Source: Stichopus chloronotus (taxonomy: Eukaryota; Echinodermata; Holothuroidea; Aspidochirotida; Stichopodidae). From it: 64,000 bases of DNA. Of the stretch, positions 12,710 through 24,930 are shown one piece after another (position 1 is the first letter of the stretch; each line of letters begins with the position of its first letter). The stretch spans positions 23,057,116 to 23,121,115 of the forward strand of contig CM037830.1 in NCBI GenBank assembly GCA_021234535.1, read 5' to 3'. The position numbers and the translations under genes were made by a program. The notes below the pieces were generated by a model. That model was not told the DNA's origin. It saw only the letters and a list, made by a program, of their open reading frames with translations, and ran no database searches.

Positions 12710-12766
12710 AAATAGAGCACTCCTATGTGTTTAACAAGGTTACAGTATCTCCCTCAGAATACTTAC

Positions 12767-12945
12767 TTCCAGATGCAGTCCGAACTTCTGATATTTCACT
12801 CTTTTTTGAGTAATTCTGTACAAAATTGGCCACTACATGGAAGACGTATGAAGTGAACGGGGAGAGGGGTGCAACCGTGATACCGGAGACTGCACTGGGG
12901 ATTTCCTCATCGGTGTCGTTGGTGGCATTTTTGACGTCGCTTCTC
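12767..12945 (-). CDS. Exon 6: second half of FN3 domain 1
   Basis: The acceptor is TCTTCACAG|GAGAAG (phase 2 in) and the donor TCTGGAA|GTAAGT (phase 1 out). It completes the arginine codon left open by exon 5 and encodes RSDVKNATNDTDEE, then SGITVAPLSPFTSYVFHVVA and NYSKKSEISEVRTASG. The L-x-P-x-T-x-Y motif of FN3 E-F strands is clear, and the T-x-S/T-G ending is usual at FN3 borders. A longer acidic, Asn-rich C'-E loop (NATNDTDEE) carries a sequon. The donor lies only 58 bp from the end of a transposon (11529-12709). Confidence 0.9.
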
Positions 12946-13457
12946 CTGTGAAGACAAAGTGGGTCCAAACTTCTTTTATCTTTTGCCAGAATTCATCAGT
13001 ACAAAGTGCAGTAATTCATACCAGATTGGATGAGTGGAAACATTGTTGTGGATAAAGTGCTGTTTACGAAACGGGGATGAAACTTGCCTCAAGATCGTTG
13101 ACTAAAATTACGATGCTTTTCAAACTGCACAGAAGTTACCCACACAACTGCAGACTACAAAATAACATATCCTCCACAAGAATTGCTACACTTTTTCACA
13201 ATGAATTTGCCCAGGGGCTGTGCTGTTGTCTAACACACCAAATTGCATAATTTACATCTACAGACCATCTGATCTTAGAACGAAACAAGTATCTGTTGCT
13301 CTCTGGATATCCACACAGGTCTCTGAATTAATAAATACATAGCATGAAATTTTCCTGTTTCCCCATTTTCACGACATCATCGTGTGGGACTATTTTTACA
13401 CCAAAAACTTGCTTTTTTGATGCCAAAGAACATTGCAAAATCACAAAATTGACATAC

Positions 13458-13566
13458 CTGAAGCGAACGACGTAATCCGTGACCGGCCCCTCGCTGAGTT
13501 GCCAATACACACTGACTGATGTCGGTGTGATGTCCTTTATAGACGGCTTACCTGGAGCTGTGGGAT
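13458..13566 (-). CDS. Exon 5: first half of FN3 domain 1
   Basis: The acceptor is TTCGCAG|ATCCC (phase 1 in) and the donor CTTCAG|GTATGT (phase 2 out). The product begins DPTAPGKPSIKDITPTSVSV and continues YWQLSEGPVTDYVVRFR. This matches the start of an FN3 domain: proline-rich A strand, B-strand tryptophan (SVYW), and C-strand tyrosine in DYVVRF. The phase-1 intron at the domain border is typical of FN3 modules. The second half of the domain is in the exon at 12767-12945, 512 bp away. Confidence 0.88.
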
Positions 13567-14481
13567 CTGCGAACCATAAAAACACGCAAGAAGTAGTTTA
13601 CGAAGATCTCCTGTGACATCCTCCACCGTAATTTTTACCCCTCACCCTCTCTCTCTCTCTCTCCCAAAAAGCCGGACTAGCCATACACTGCAGGGTGACC
13701 CACCAAACACACAGAATGATGGCATCATTTGAGTCTTACCAAACCACTCGTAAAGTCGTGTTTACGTCACGTTACCCCACATGACGTGCACAAATATGTC
13801 CATGAAAGGAGCATACAAAAATGGAAACTGTTTGGTGTCAAGAAGGGGCGGTAAGAGGGAGGGAGGAAGGGGGGTGGAAGAGCACTGCTAGATTTGAGCT
13901 GGCTCACATCATTACAAATCTTAAGAGATGTACGGCCAGGATAAAAGTCACAATTGGGATTGCCAACAAAATCTATTGGATGATGAAGCACTGATTGATA
14001 AAATATGTCGGAGCATTTCATATATACTGCATCTTATTACTGAGATGCACTATTTTAACATGAAGGCCTATTTTGGTGTCCCTGGATATTGCGTGATGTT
14101 CAAATATGGTCACTTTGGATAGGATTCTTTTGTGCAGAGCACAAAACCACCACCTAAGATTGGAGGGTGCAGGAAGCGTGTTCTCTCTGAGACAATTTCT
14201 AAGTCACCTTGCAATCCATTCACCTTGCCAGTCTCATACCCAAAATGTGGAGAGTGCTGCACCAACTTCAGTGGGATCAAGACATTTTACCAGCCACCCA
14301 GGTGGTGCTTTGGGTGACCCGTCACAAACAGATGTCTCTTCTGTGCAGCACTGCTGAACCCATCCACATAAACACAAAAAGCTATTGAAAGCACTATACA
14401 GGTAGTCAAATTGTAAAAACAAGAATCAGCACATCAGTTCTAAGTATTAAACTACTTTCTTCTGCCTTCATTTTTACTGAC
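13567..14481. other. 0.9-kb intron between micro-exon and FN3-1
   Basis: It contains the CT tract and a G-rich stretch near 13855-13885. The overlapping small frames on both strands show no family resemblance or splice support. No further exon is seen. Confidence 0.6.
13645..13663 (+). repeat. CT microsatellite
   Basis: A run of CT repeats lies in the short intron upstream of the FN3-1 exons. Read on the minus strand it is a GA tract. Confidence 0.8.
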
Positions 14482-14523
14482 CTCTGACTTCCAAAAATAC
14501 ATCAGAAACTTCTTCAATTGAAA
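14482..14523 (-). CDS. Exon 4: 42-nt micro-exon, Ig-FN3 linker
   Basis: A 42-nt stretch lies between TTTTGCAG and AGAG|GTCAGT and is open in the phase needed (1 in, 1 out). It encodes SIEEVSDVFLEVR, with flanking split codons giving V before it and D after it. It sits at the end of an 18.4-kb intron and 0.9 kb before the first FN3 exon. Because it is symmetric, skipping it would keep the frame, so it may be alternatively spliced. The short length makes this less certain than the domain exons, but both splice sites are good and the junctions read through smoothly. Confidence 0.65.
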
Positions 14524-14790
14524 CTGCAAAAGAAACAAGAAGAATGGAAAAGTATTTTATTCCAATTGAATGTGCAGCATGTACCATAACAAATGGCAGA
14601 ATTTTACTGGAAATACAGAGCCACAAAAGACGTCATTTTTAGCATGAGTATTGATACATTTTATCAACCCTCTTGTATTACACATTCAATTTTTCACATA
14701 CTGTACTGTACTGTACTTTTTTTCACTACTGTTCTTGCATTGCAGTGTATAAGGTAAGTGCCTTGTAAACCAGTTCAACCAAGAGATGGG

Positions 14791-14835
14791 AGGGCACTAG
14801 TTGTGATGGGACAGTGAGGAGTGAAGTAAATACAG
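14791..14835 (+). repeat. Dispersed repeat R1, fragment J
   Basis: It contains GGGCACTAGTTGTGATGGGA and then GTGAGGAGTGAAGTAAATAC, which joins the 5' and 3' words of R1 with the middle missing. Confidence 0.5.
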
Positions 14836-17759
14836 AGTCACATACATGTTACATGTACAGTCACTTCACAACATGAACATTTGCAAATTATATCTGCCAT
14901 ATTGTGCTACACGTATGAAGTATACTTCCGATGTACACACAAGTTTCAGTCTTGTATTGTGTGTACTGTAAATTTTGTGCGTCGAAAACCAACTGAATGC
15001 CTAATCAAAGGAGTGAGGAAGAATTTGTAAGCTTAATGGTACTGAACAAAAAGATAATATAACAGAGGAAAACACAAGCATACTCATGGAGATTTGTTTC
15101 CAAACTTTTCCCTTGAATGCACAAAATGGGCACGGCAAAGAACACACATGTGGAGATCTCCAGCAGAAGTCTAGACAGTGAGAGGGTACCATGCTAGAAA
15201 TCTATTTGGATGCGCTTTCAACAACACCAATAAATGTATAAGTGTGTAGTGAGGGGTAAAGTATATGTCTACAATGTGGATATTACTTTTTAACATCATA
15301 CTAACGCACTGGAGTTACTTGCACACTCTGATTGGGAATCATTCATGTATCATTCATGTTCTGTTGCTTTGTGCTAGCTACAGTACTGTTAAGCGACCGC
15401 ACTTGTAAATGTAATTTAAGCAGACACTGAAACCTAGATGAATGTGGATGCTCAGAACGAAGAACTGTAAGATGTTCGAACGAGTAAAGCATGCCGAACA
15501 GATCCAGACGATCCATCGTCTGGTCGATGTTCTAAAACGGATGGCATTTAATTGAAACTATAGATGCTACATTACACCAATTAATATTTGCTGACTGAAC
15601 GGCACGAGACCTGACATGTGCGGGGATTGTGGTCGTGGTGCTAGTAAGCTGTGAATCCTGCACGTGGGGTGACCTACCGGCAAAACCAGAAACAATTACA
15701 GGAACAGAACTATGACCACGGAATATTGCTTCAACATAGTAATGCAGGAAACAAATCAAACCAGAAGCTGTGGTGGTTGTTTTGACTTGTACAGCAGTTT
15801 CGACATCACCATGACTTGGTTGGTGATCAACGAACGGGTAAGGAGGTTATCCGGAAAAAGCGAAACCACTGCGAAAATACTGAATGCTTACAATAATAAT
15901 AAAAATAGATCATGTAGAGCCAGTCAGAGATAAGTATAGTACCACTGCTATGGATACAAAGCACACAACTAGGTCAGACTCAAATTAAAGAGTATTACTT
16001 TGTTTCGAGGTGAGTACTGAATGAAAAAAAAAAGGGAGTCATCAGTCAAGAAACAACATTATTAACATCTCCTATTATTCGAAACAGTGAAACACTAACA
16101 TTTGAAACATTAATGACTCTAGAAACTTTAATTAATGCAGCACTACCTCTGTCAAAGAAATGTGCTAATTTCTTTAACTGGTCAGAGTAGTTCAAAACAG
16201 TCCACATGCATGGTGCAGGAATGTTGCGGGCAGCTAATATGACCAAAGACAGCAATTATAATACATTGCAAGCTGACACATCCCACCACACTTAGAGCAC
16301 CTTCGTAACTGACATCCTCGGTACTCCAAGGGAATAAACAGTCGTCCCAACTTCATTGTGAAACATCATCAAAAGTTTTCTCCTGAAAGTGTTTTTGGTG
16401 ATATTGCTGAATATCAGTACTATCGCTGGGCGAGGTGTTTTGCCATGAAATTAAGCATTCCACCACAAAAATGATATCACATTATTGGGAAAGAGCCATT
16501 CATGAATTAGCATGGGGGTACACTAATTCAATTTGGGATAACTGCATTTTCCCTTTTAAAGTGTACCTGAAGTCTGGAATTACGATAAAATATATTTCAG
16601 GGGTTACAAAAATCAACCCTATTCACCAAACTACTATGTCCATAGCTTATCCCACTGCTGATGTATAAAAAAGTTGAAAGATATTCACTTAATTTGAAAC
16701 AGTCAATTGAACAAAACTTTGTGACATCCTTCTTCTACAGTTCACATTACCTTTTGTTTTTGTTTTCTTAATTAAAATGTTCATATAACATTGAAATGTT
16801 TACTGTTTTATTGCATAGCATGTCATATGTAGAGCACCTGTACAGTCAAGACAAACAAAATATAACAGTAATTAAGAAAGTGATCACATTTCGTGACAAG
16901 GTGTAATGGCTTTCAAAAAAACAAAGGAAAAAAAAAGGAAGTAATTTGAGTGGTACGAGAATGACATAACGAGTTATTGTGCAATCTACCATTTTAATTT
17001 CAGTGAATGAAGTTCTATCTTTAATATCTCAGCTTAGGAATGCCCTGTGAAGATGGGAGTTGGGCCATCTGAATTCATTTTGTGAGCTTTGTGGCATATA
17101 TTTTTAAAATTTCCGACTTTAGGTACCTCTTCGTGCCGGCACTTCAAACAGTATCCGCAATGTCATGACCAAAACTTAAATTTGAGACTTCATACAACCT
17201 GCACACTATCCATGCTTTCCTCTCTAACAAGTCACTAAAATCTAAAATGCTCGACTGTACACTTAAGTTAATGACAAACATCTCAACATTGTTCAAGTCT
17301 GCACGCCTAACTTGTGTTTTCCAGGGATGCGATACTCTCCCGAGGGGTAAAACTGCAACATGCTGTATGCTCAAGCATGGATGACAGCAGTGCAGGCTAC
17401 TACCAGATCACTCAAAATATGAACGTTTTGGGTCAGTATCACAAAAGGGAAAGCCAAAGGATGTTAAAATTGGAATCCGGTGCGAGAGTCGACCTTGAAA
17501 AGTAAAAGCACTTTCATTAGTCAATTTCATTTGCACTCATAGAATTGTGCAGAACAGGAAATGTTCTCAAATGCTACATAAACTGTAAACATTTATCATC
17601 ATCTGGTGACGTAACGGCTCATCCTAACACAGTTCATTGGGAAACAAATGAGAAAACGATATCCCAAAACATGTGGTTTAACAGGAAAACCGGAGATGAA
17701 GTACAGGTACTCCACAAACCCCCTAACTCAGCTGGTTTTGCTTGATAAACAAGCTTCAA

Positions 17760-18500
17760 ATCTTGCCTTCCTTGTCTGCACAGCTGATGCACTAGTATCT
17801 CACACTCTATCATGGTAACTACAAGAAGTGCCCTTACAACTACTTCCTGCTCCACCTATCTTCTCTTTCTTCCATGACCTACATGTCTGGCTTAAGCTTC
17901 TGCTTCACTCGGTTCAGGTACTTACCTGTCTCCACAACTCATGCAATCACACCATACCACATCTTGTGCCTTCCAACCTCTTCATGTGCCACCGATCCTT
18001 CTCGTTCTACCATCACGTGTGTCTAAAGCCCACGTCACACTAGCGCGATTCAATACGCAATTCAACTTTCAACTAAACTAGTGCAAACTGAGTTGATCAT
18101 AAAAGTTGTTCAGAATAAAATAGCATCACAATGCCTCTCAATCCTGGATTTCTTGAAAGAGAAAAATCGATTTCCTTGTTCGTATTTTGCGTTCATTAAA
18201 GTTCAAGTTGTGCAATTTTAGTTGAAAATTGAATCACGTGTTGAATCACGCTATCGTGACCCGGACTTGAAACAAACATGCTTTTGCTTCACTTTCAGTG
18301 TCGCAGATCACAAACCTCACCTGGTCAGGTTGTTCATCAGCACCAAAGTTGCCTGTCTCTCCAACTCATTCACTTACGCTTCACCACATCTGGTATCCTC
18401 TGGTACCAGATGAGCCACTGACTGCTACACCCCTCCTATCTTTTGACTACTTCACTCCTTCCATCCTTCACTGTACCATCCTATATGTCTAGCACATGCT
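17760..18500 (+). repeat. Diverged pyrimidine-rich tandem repeat split by a MITE
   Basis: Similar blocks recur: ACATGTCTGGCTTAAGCTTC near 17880, AACATGCTTTTGCTTCAC near 18275 and ATGTCTAGCACATGCTTCAG near 18484, with CCTGTCTCCACAACTCAT near 17927 and CCTGTCTCTCCAACTCAT near 18352. The spacing becomes more regular when the 243-bp insert at 18026-18268 is removed. It appears to be an old tandem array with a later insertion. Confidence 0.5.
18026..18268. mobile_element. Foldback MITE with ~50-bp terminal inverted repeats
   Basis: The left end AAGCCCACGTCACACTAGCG, then CGATTCAA, pairs with the reverse complement of the right end AAGTCCGGGTCACGATAGCG, then TGATTCAA, at 22 of 28 positions. The pairing continues inward, with TTCAACTTTCAACTAAA against TTCAATTTTCAACTAAA. 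Total length is about 243 bp with no coding frame. I do not see a clear target-site duplication, so the superfamily is undetermined. Confidence 0.65.
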
Positions 18501-18993
18501 TCAGCTTCTATGTCAATTTTTGCAAATTTCTGTGTAATTTCGAACTTTCCCGATCTACGGATAATCACACACACACAAGTGACACCAGTCGTTGAGAGGG
18601 GTACTGTAAATGACTATTTTAAAAAGCAAGATAGACTGATGCTCTGTGATGGATAATTTCACAAGAATGAATCACTGGGAGAGTTAGGAAGAATGTGGAT
18701 GGGGTAGTGCAAAACGTCATCCCAGATGACGAGTGCTTCCGACAGTCTCGTACAGTACCGACAGGAGTCATGGAGAGGACTGCAGAGTAAATCAACGAAG
18801 AATACTCTACTCATGTAAAATGAAATATTTCAAATGCAATTCTTGGTAGATATGATGTTGTGAACTTGAATGCAATCAATCCGGTACCACTCACATCATG
18901 AAAGATGAACGATAAGGGAACTTCCCAGTGCTTCAAGATCAAGTTGGCTTCAGACAGACCCGATCAAAATTCTTAAAACAAATCACAGTGATC

Positions 18994-19019
18994 ATACAGG
19001 ATTTAATAACATCCTGTAT
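18994..19019. other. Perfect 9-bp hairpin
   Basis: ATACAGGAT (18994-19002) and ATCCTGTAT (19011-19019) are exact reverse complements separated by 8 bases. A function such as a terminator or transposon end cannot be inferred. Confidence 0.6.
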
Positions 19020-20580
19020 TTTTTGGGAACCTTCTTTTCCTTAAATGATTCACATCAATGCACTTTGCAGAGTACTGTTATAATGATGAGACTTGTCTCA
19101 ACATGATAAGGTGTTTCGGAAAAGAAATCCTTGATTTAGTTTTGCATGTCAGTATGGGGTCAGAGTTCTCAAGGAACAATTCACAATTTAAGACAGTGTT
19201 CTGTAAATCAAGGTCATTTTGGAGTAACCTTGTCTACTGTATGTCAAGCAACTCTCCAGGCTTTAAGTTTTCCATGATTATGGTTCACTGGAAGGACCGC
19301 TATGAACTCTTCCTCATCCAAGGACTGGCCTTACACTACACCTGATTCCCCTTTTCTCCATCCATTTCAAAGGACTCAACCCTCCCTGAAGACCATTCCA
19401 ACCACATGACTGACTCAGTTCCCTTCTACTCTTCCCGAGCATGTTCCCCATCCCTCCGGCCTGAGAGCAATATTCCCACCCTACCACCAACTACACGCAC
19501 AATTACAAATACGCAATTACCGTGCTGATAATACGAGCCCACGCTCACCCTGCTGACTACGACATAAGCTGAGGGATGAGTCGACGCAATCCAAAAGGGG
19601 GGACATTAACAGAAACCTGCCGACTGTGACTAAATTAAAACTAAAACAATTCTTTTCAGCCTTTCAACCACTATAACTGATTCATCACAAACACCATTTC
19701 GATCAGGTGAAAATCCTGGCGTTCCTGATGTAGGACAATATAATGTCGACTGCAAAAGTCTGTCTTTCTGTCGATATTGCTTTTTTCTTTTCCCACATTT
19801 GGTTACTTTCTCACATTTTTAATTTTTTTTTCTCTTCTCATCACGTCATGGGCAATTCAATTAATTACAGCAACTTGAACAGTAGGCCTAATATGACTCC
19901 TGCTTTTAAGTGCTTTTACTGTAAAATCCATGTCGAATTAATTTAACAGATAAGCAAGTTCTTCACATATGGCATTTAATCCTGCAGTGTCTTTAAACTC
20001 GTCTCCTAATCCATCTGCAGGTGGATGAAGAGGTTATTAAATTTGTTCCTCTCGACTCGAAGATACGCGGCCGGGCTGTTTTGAGAGGATCCTATATTGA
20101 GTCAGCTGCAGGAGGTGATGCTGGAAAATGAGAGTCGTGAAACCACATGGCTTCTCTTCTAGACCTGCTGAGGGACTCTCCATAATGCATACAAGTACAC
20201 TAGATTCTATAAAGAAAACCAATTAACAATTCAGGTGAGCAAGTCTATGAATATTCAAAGAATTAAAGGAGCATGAAGGATACAAACGAGGATAACAAAA
20301 AGAGGATAACAAAGAGACGGTCCTATAGCGACGAGTCCCTAGTCCACCAATTGATGTGAGACTAACACTGCCAGCTCACATATCTTCACACCTTAGTAAT
20401 ATATCCCAAGATACAATGCTAACAATTTTAAGTGATTTCAATTAGCTTCCTGAAGACAGAAACCTCAGTCCAACAGTACTTAAATTACATCAATGGAAAA
20501 ACAGACACCTGTGCATGTAGAAATGGACCCAAATCTCATTTAGTGGGCATGTGTCAAAGGTTACTGGTCAATTCTACCAT

Positions 20581-20640
20581 GACAGAGGGAGAGTGCAGTA
20601 GTTGTGTGAGAGCAGGTACAGGAAGATTAAAGTAAATACA
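20581..20640 (+). repeat. Dispersed repeat R1, fragment G
   Basis: GAGAGTGCAGTAGTTGTGTG followed by AGAGCAGGTACAGGAAG and AAGTAAATAC resembles the 3' half of R1. The match is weaker than in copies A to D. Confidence 0.4.
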
Positions 20641-21090
20641 CATAATATGCTGACAAGAATACTGTTGTATCTGTCTTAATTGACACACGAGGATAGAATC
20701 TGAAGGAGAGGAGAATATAGAAAGCAAACCAAAATTTGAACTGCAAGAAATTATAAACTACATTGTAATACTGACAACTACATGGTAATACTGACCAATG
20801 CTGAAGTCTTGGTGTAGGAGACTGAGTACTAGTATGTACAGTACATTAAAGTAAGTTACAAGAAAAGACTGAAGGGCTACCACAGGCACTCAGAGCACAT
20901 GAAAGAAAAGCCAAAGTTAGGATACATGCGACATGTAGGGGGTCAACATGAAAAGGTCACCACAACATCAAAAGTGTTTGCAGTTGTTACTTGGAGACAG
21001 GCATGTCACAAAAATTTACCTGAAGTTAGTACAGTACAGAAATCCACAAATTTATCGGACCATTTTATTGCTGGCAGGGATAGAAAAACC

Positions 21091-21463
21091 TTGAAAATGT
21101 TCCCTGGATTGATTGTCAATAAGCACTTACTGTACATTGTCTTGCATTTTACTCTTTCTTGGGGAGTGGCTAGGAAAGTTGGTAGTGAAAGTATTTTCTT
21201 CCACCAGCATTCAGCAATCAAAATATTGTGATCTTTCAAGACGGAACTCCCTCCATGCAAAAATGCAAGATTTTGAAAATGTTCCCCTGATCCATTGGTA
21301 ATAATCACTCACACTGCATACAAATGTCTTGCATCTAACTTTCTGTTAGTGGGTGCATGGCTAGGAAAGTTGGGTAGTGAAAGTATTTTCTTCCACCAGC
21401 ATTCAGGAATCGCAACGCAGTGATCTTTCAAAACGGAACTTCCTCCATGCAGAAATGCAACCA
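21091..21463 (+). repeat. Two-copy tandem duplication, ~182-bp unit
   Basis: Copy 1 (21091-21272) and copy 2 (21273-21463) both begin TTGAAAATGTTCCC. They share GGCTAGGAAAGTTGG, GTAGTGAAAGTATTTTCTTC, CACCAGCATTCAG and TGATCTTTCAA, and end with CGGAACT(C/T)CCTCCATGCA. The copies differ by scattered substitutions and small gaps. A more diverged partial relative may lie near 22130-22190. Confidence 0.8.
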
Positions 21464-22654
21464 GCAAACAACGTGGCACATTTCCATTGTCGGACTGCAT
21501 AATGTTACGGTAATGCTGTCGCCATGACGCAAACAACGTTTTTGTCACATTGACTCCTGATGCAACTCCATGATTCAGCACATTATCAGAAGACCTGCCT
21601 GCTGACTCCAGTTCAACATTCCATACATCAAGCTGATCATTCTTTGTCTACAACATTTTGCCTAAGACGGATGTATCCACAGGCACGCTAAACCGCAACT
21701 TCTCTCTCCACATCAGCTCATCTTGAATTAAATTTCGATAAAGGAGAGCAGCGATACAGGCAAGAGAAAATCTCACACAGCCACCACAGACCGTCCTGAA
21801 ACAAAACTACAAAAGGAGAAACTTTTTCCAACTTTTCCCTTTTCATTCTAACAATTCCCCAGGGGATATTATTTCAGTCAACAGAGTATTGAAAGCGAAG
21901 AATTTCAAACAAGGTTCCTCTCAGAGAAGAGAGTTACCGAAATCCATCAAGGAGAGACAAGATGAGATATTGAACAACGACAACAAAAAAGCAGATCGCA
22001 AGATTGGAAGATTGTTATAATGGAGGACATCCATTATTGGAGCAAATTTCAGCAATCACAGTTAAATTTAATAGCAACGTGGACGGTTTTCCGATGTTCG
22101 TGGAAACCTACCCTCAAGATCGCTCTCATATCCTTTCAATAAAGGCAAATTGTTCCTTCTCCTCCAACATTCAACTAATCCGGCATAGAGTAAAAGTGCA
22201 GTGTGCTTTGTGAAAACCACATGCATGCACACAATTACAACCTTTCTTGGCCACAGCCATAGAGTGCATGAATGCGTAATGATGTACATTGTACAGGAAT
22301 GATTATAGCGCTTTACGTATCTTCGATGTAGGCAAATGCCATTTCATTATTGCAGTAACTTTAAGAGGCAAACTAAGTATTACTTTGAAATTTGTCATGC
22401 CGCAATGTTCAATCAACTGTTTCCCTGATAAAGTTACAGTATGAAACTTAGAGTGTCCATCAAAGGGCCAGTTACCTGTGATAATATAGTAGAATTGAAC
22501 AGCTTCGTTTTCTTGCAAAGTTTACAGGCCAACTACCTGCAGGTTCTTGAATGGGTCTTGCTGTAAATTTGCTAACAGTGTTACACCATTCTTCACACTG
22601 CCAAACTATTTTTAGTCCACATTATATTATTTACCTCAATTGTCCGGTAGGTGA

Positions 22655-22700
22655 CCAGGTGTTTGAGGTCATTTGCTCCAGGTGTTTGAGGTCATTTGCT
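22655..22700 (+). repeat. Perfect 23-bp tandem duplication
   Basis: A 23-base unit beginning CCAGGTGTTTGAGGTCATTT and ending GCT occurs exactly twice, at 22655-22677 and 22678-22700. The identity suggests a recent duplication. Confidence 0.95.
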
Positions 22701-24337
22701 CGAACCTGCTATATAGAAATGCTTTAAAGGACGACGGATATTTGTGACATACATCTCACATAACTTTTGCAATTTCTTCCTCCAAATCAAGAACTAAGAA
22801 ACATATCTCCTTTATAGACTTGTGGTGAAAATTGATCTACCAATGAAAAATTCAGTCAGAAATTGCCCCAGGAGAGAGGGAAAAAAAAAAGGTTATTTTG
22901 GAATTTTTCTTATGTTGCTGTCCCATACATAGCACTCATGAGAATGTGTTTTATGTCATTCCCTAGCTTGGACATGGAATGTTGTTTGGTAAAAACAGGC
23001 ATCGACCAAACAACATTCCTTATTGAAGCTGTTTTAGAAATGCTGAATGCTTGATATAGGAGTGCTGAATGCTTGAACCTTTTATGCCATTCAATGTTTA
23101 CAGAAGTTTTGGACTAATGTAATTCTGCCATCCCACATGAGATTGCTTCTTCTTCTGACAACTTGTGTGCTGTACACTGTGTAAGTTGAATGACTGCTTC
23201 CAAGCGGTGGATTTGCAGGCCATTTAGATCCGGCTACCCAAGCAGGGAGCATCTAGGAAATCAACCTTGGAATCCATGAGAAAGTGAACACCTGCTGGGC
23301 AGAGAGGTAACTAGAGACTTGTCGGGGTAGAGTAACTAGCTGCAACAAGGAAGAGGATCAGTGACCTTCTGGTTAACCCCAAGATGAGGACACTGGTAGT
23401 ACAGAGCAAGCCTCATAATGTATACATGAGAGTTAGATTCAAGTGCAAGGACTTCTAGTTCAACAGTAGCATTGTATTATTGTGTACTGCTGATGTGTCC
23501 TGTGGCTCTTTTCACAATGTGCAAGGCTGAATTTATGCCTGGCTTCAGTAGACAGCTCTCTGTATGTGACCACACATAGCGATGTACACCACTGTGTGGC
23601 CTACATATGCAAATGAGATACAGTGATGCTTTGCTCAAAGTTTGTGTATATAAACATGTGGCTATGCCCAACAGGAGTAGTTGCCTGTGCCAGTTCATGT
23701 GTGGCCATCTCATAAAGTTGAAGACACATTAACGTACATTCACATGTATGTCACAAGTATGTTACTGACAAGAAAGTGATATGTACGTCACAGACATACG
23801 AGCGACAATGTTGCTACTGGCAACATCTGTGACATGTATAGTGTAATGAATACCACACTCTAATGCAACTTTATGGTAATGCTGTACTGTAATGTGTATG
23901 ATCTGAACTCAATTGATCATTTATGTGGCCTGTGTGTAATTGGCATATATATACTGTACCAGACTACCGATATGTGACATGTTAACTAAAAATGCATACT
24001 CTACCAAGGATTGCTAAACTACGAGCATGTGGTTGTACTTCATGTGCTGATCGGCAATATGTGGCAGCCTATGACGTGCTGCATGTTGCTGCCCTATGGG
24101 ACTCGTTACTGCAATGCCAAATAGTGTCAGTGCCATCTGAGGCTGTGCTACTGTACATGCTAGGGCATCACTGTTGCTGCTGCTCGATCTGTGAGGCTTT
24201 AAGACAATCAGTTCTAATCGCCACTGCTGCTCTGCAAGGATAACATACTGGAGTATCACTGAGCTGAGAAACTGCTTTGTGAGAATAAGTGCCGCCCAAT
24301 CCAAGGAACTGCTGCTTTGTGAGACCCAAAGGGTCCT

Positions 24338-24930
24338 GTGACATGCACCTAGAAAAGCGGCAGCTTCATTCTGAAGTTGCAGAGAGAAACCCTGTCAGAA
24401 AATTGGAATTTTGTTCATATCTAATACTACCTTTTAGGTACCATTTTTCACACTCTGATGAAAATTCAAAACAGATAACATGGAGTGTTGCACAATGTCA
24501 GCATTTCTTTTGCTATATTGTCTGCAAATATCTGGGTTTCACATTGGTGGAGTATTGATATTTTCTAAGAAAATACTGAATATGCTTTTAAAATACCCTC
24601 TGGGCATAAAAAAGTCTCAATCATCTTTGATATAAAGTTTCATACCATAGGAGTGCATGTCTTGCCATAAAAAATTTGCATACTCAGCCAATGTTTCTTC
24701 ATGATGCAGGTGTGAGACAAGAATTTGCCTGTAAAATTGTCAATATTTGATGGATTTGGAAGGAAATTATGGCTACGGCATTTGCAATAATTATTACATG
24801 TAATGTTCCAAAATGTTCATGTTAATGTCACAGAACTTTTAATGTGATCAAATCCAAGTTACATGTGCCTCTGTTGCTACTGTATGTAAAGGCTAACATA
24901 ATGTATGCTGGCATGAAGTACAGTACTTGC
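24338..24930 (+). repeat. Dispersed repeat R2, copy 1
   Basis: It shares ordered blocks with 59167-59850: GACATGCACCTAGAAAAG, then GAAAATTCAAAACAGATA, GGAGTGTTGCACA, GATGCAGGTGTGAGACAAGA, CTGTAAAATTGTCAATATTT and finally GGCTAACATAATGTA. It is probably an old mobile element, but termini and coding capacity are not evident. Confidence 0.7.

Larger units (their letters stand above)
4887..12766. other. 7.9-kb intron between FN3-1 and FN3-2
   Basis: Mostly unique AT-rich DNA. It holds a degenerate satellite (about 8730-9200), a fragment of dispersed repeat R1 on the minus strand (9481-9520), a short CGAC tract (about 7688-7704) and an hAT-like element (11529-12709). One coding-looking stretch on the minus strand near 9735-9821 is discussed as a finding. 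I see no other exon. Confidence 0.6.

Noticed and set aside
22303..22518. Possible further copies of the 182-bp repeat
   Set aside because: The resemblance rests on a few short words and is not clearly above chance.
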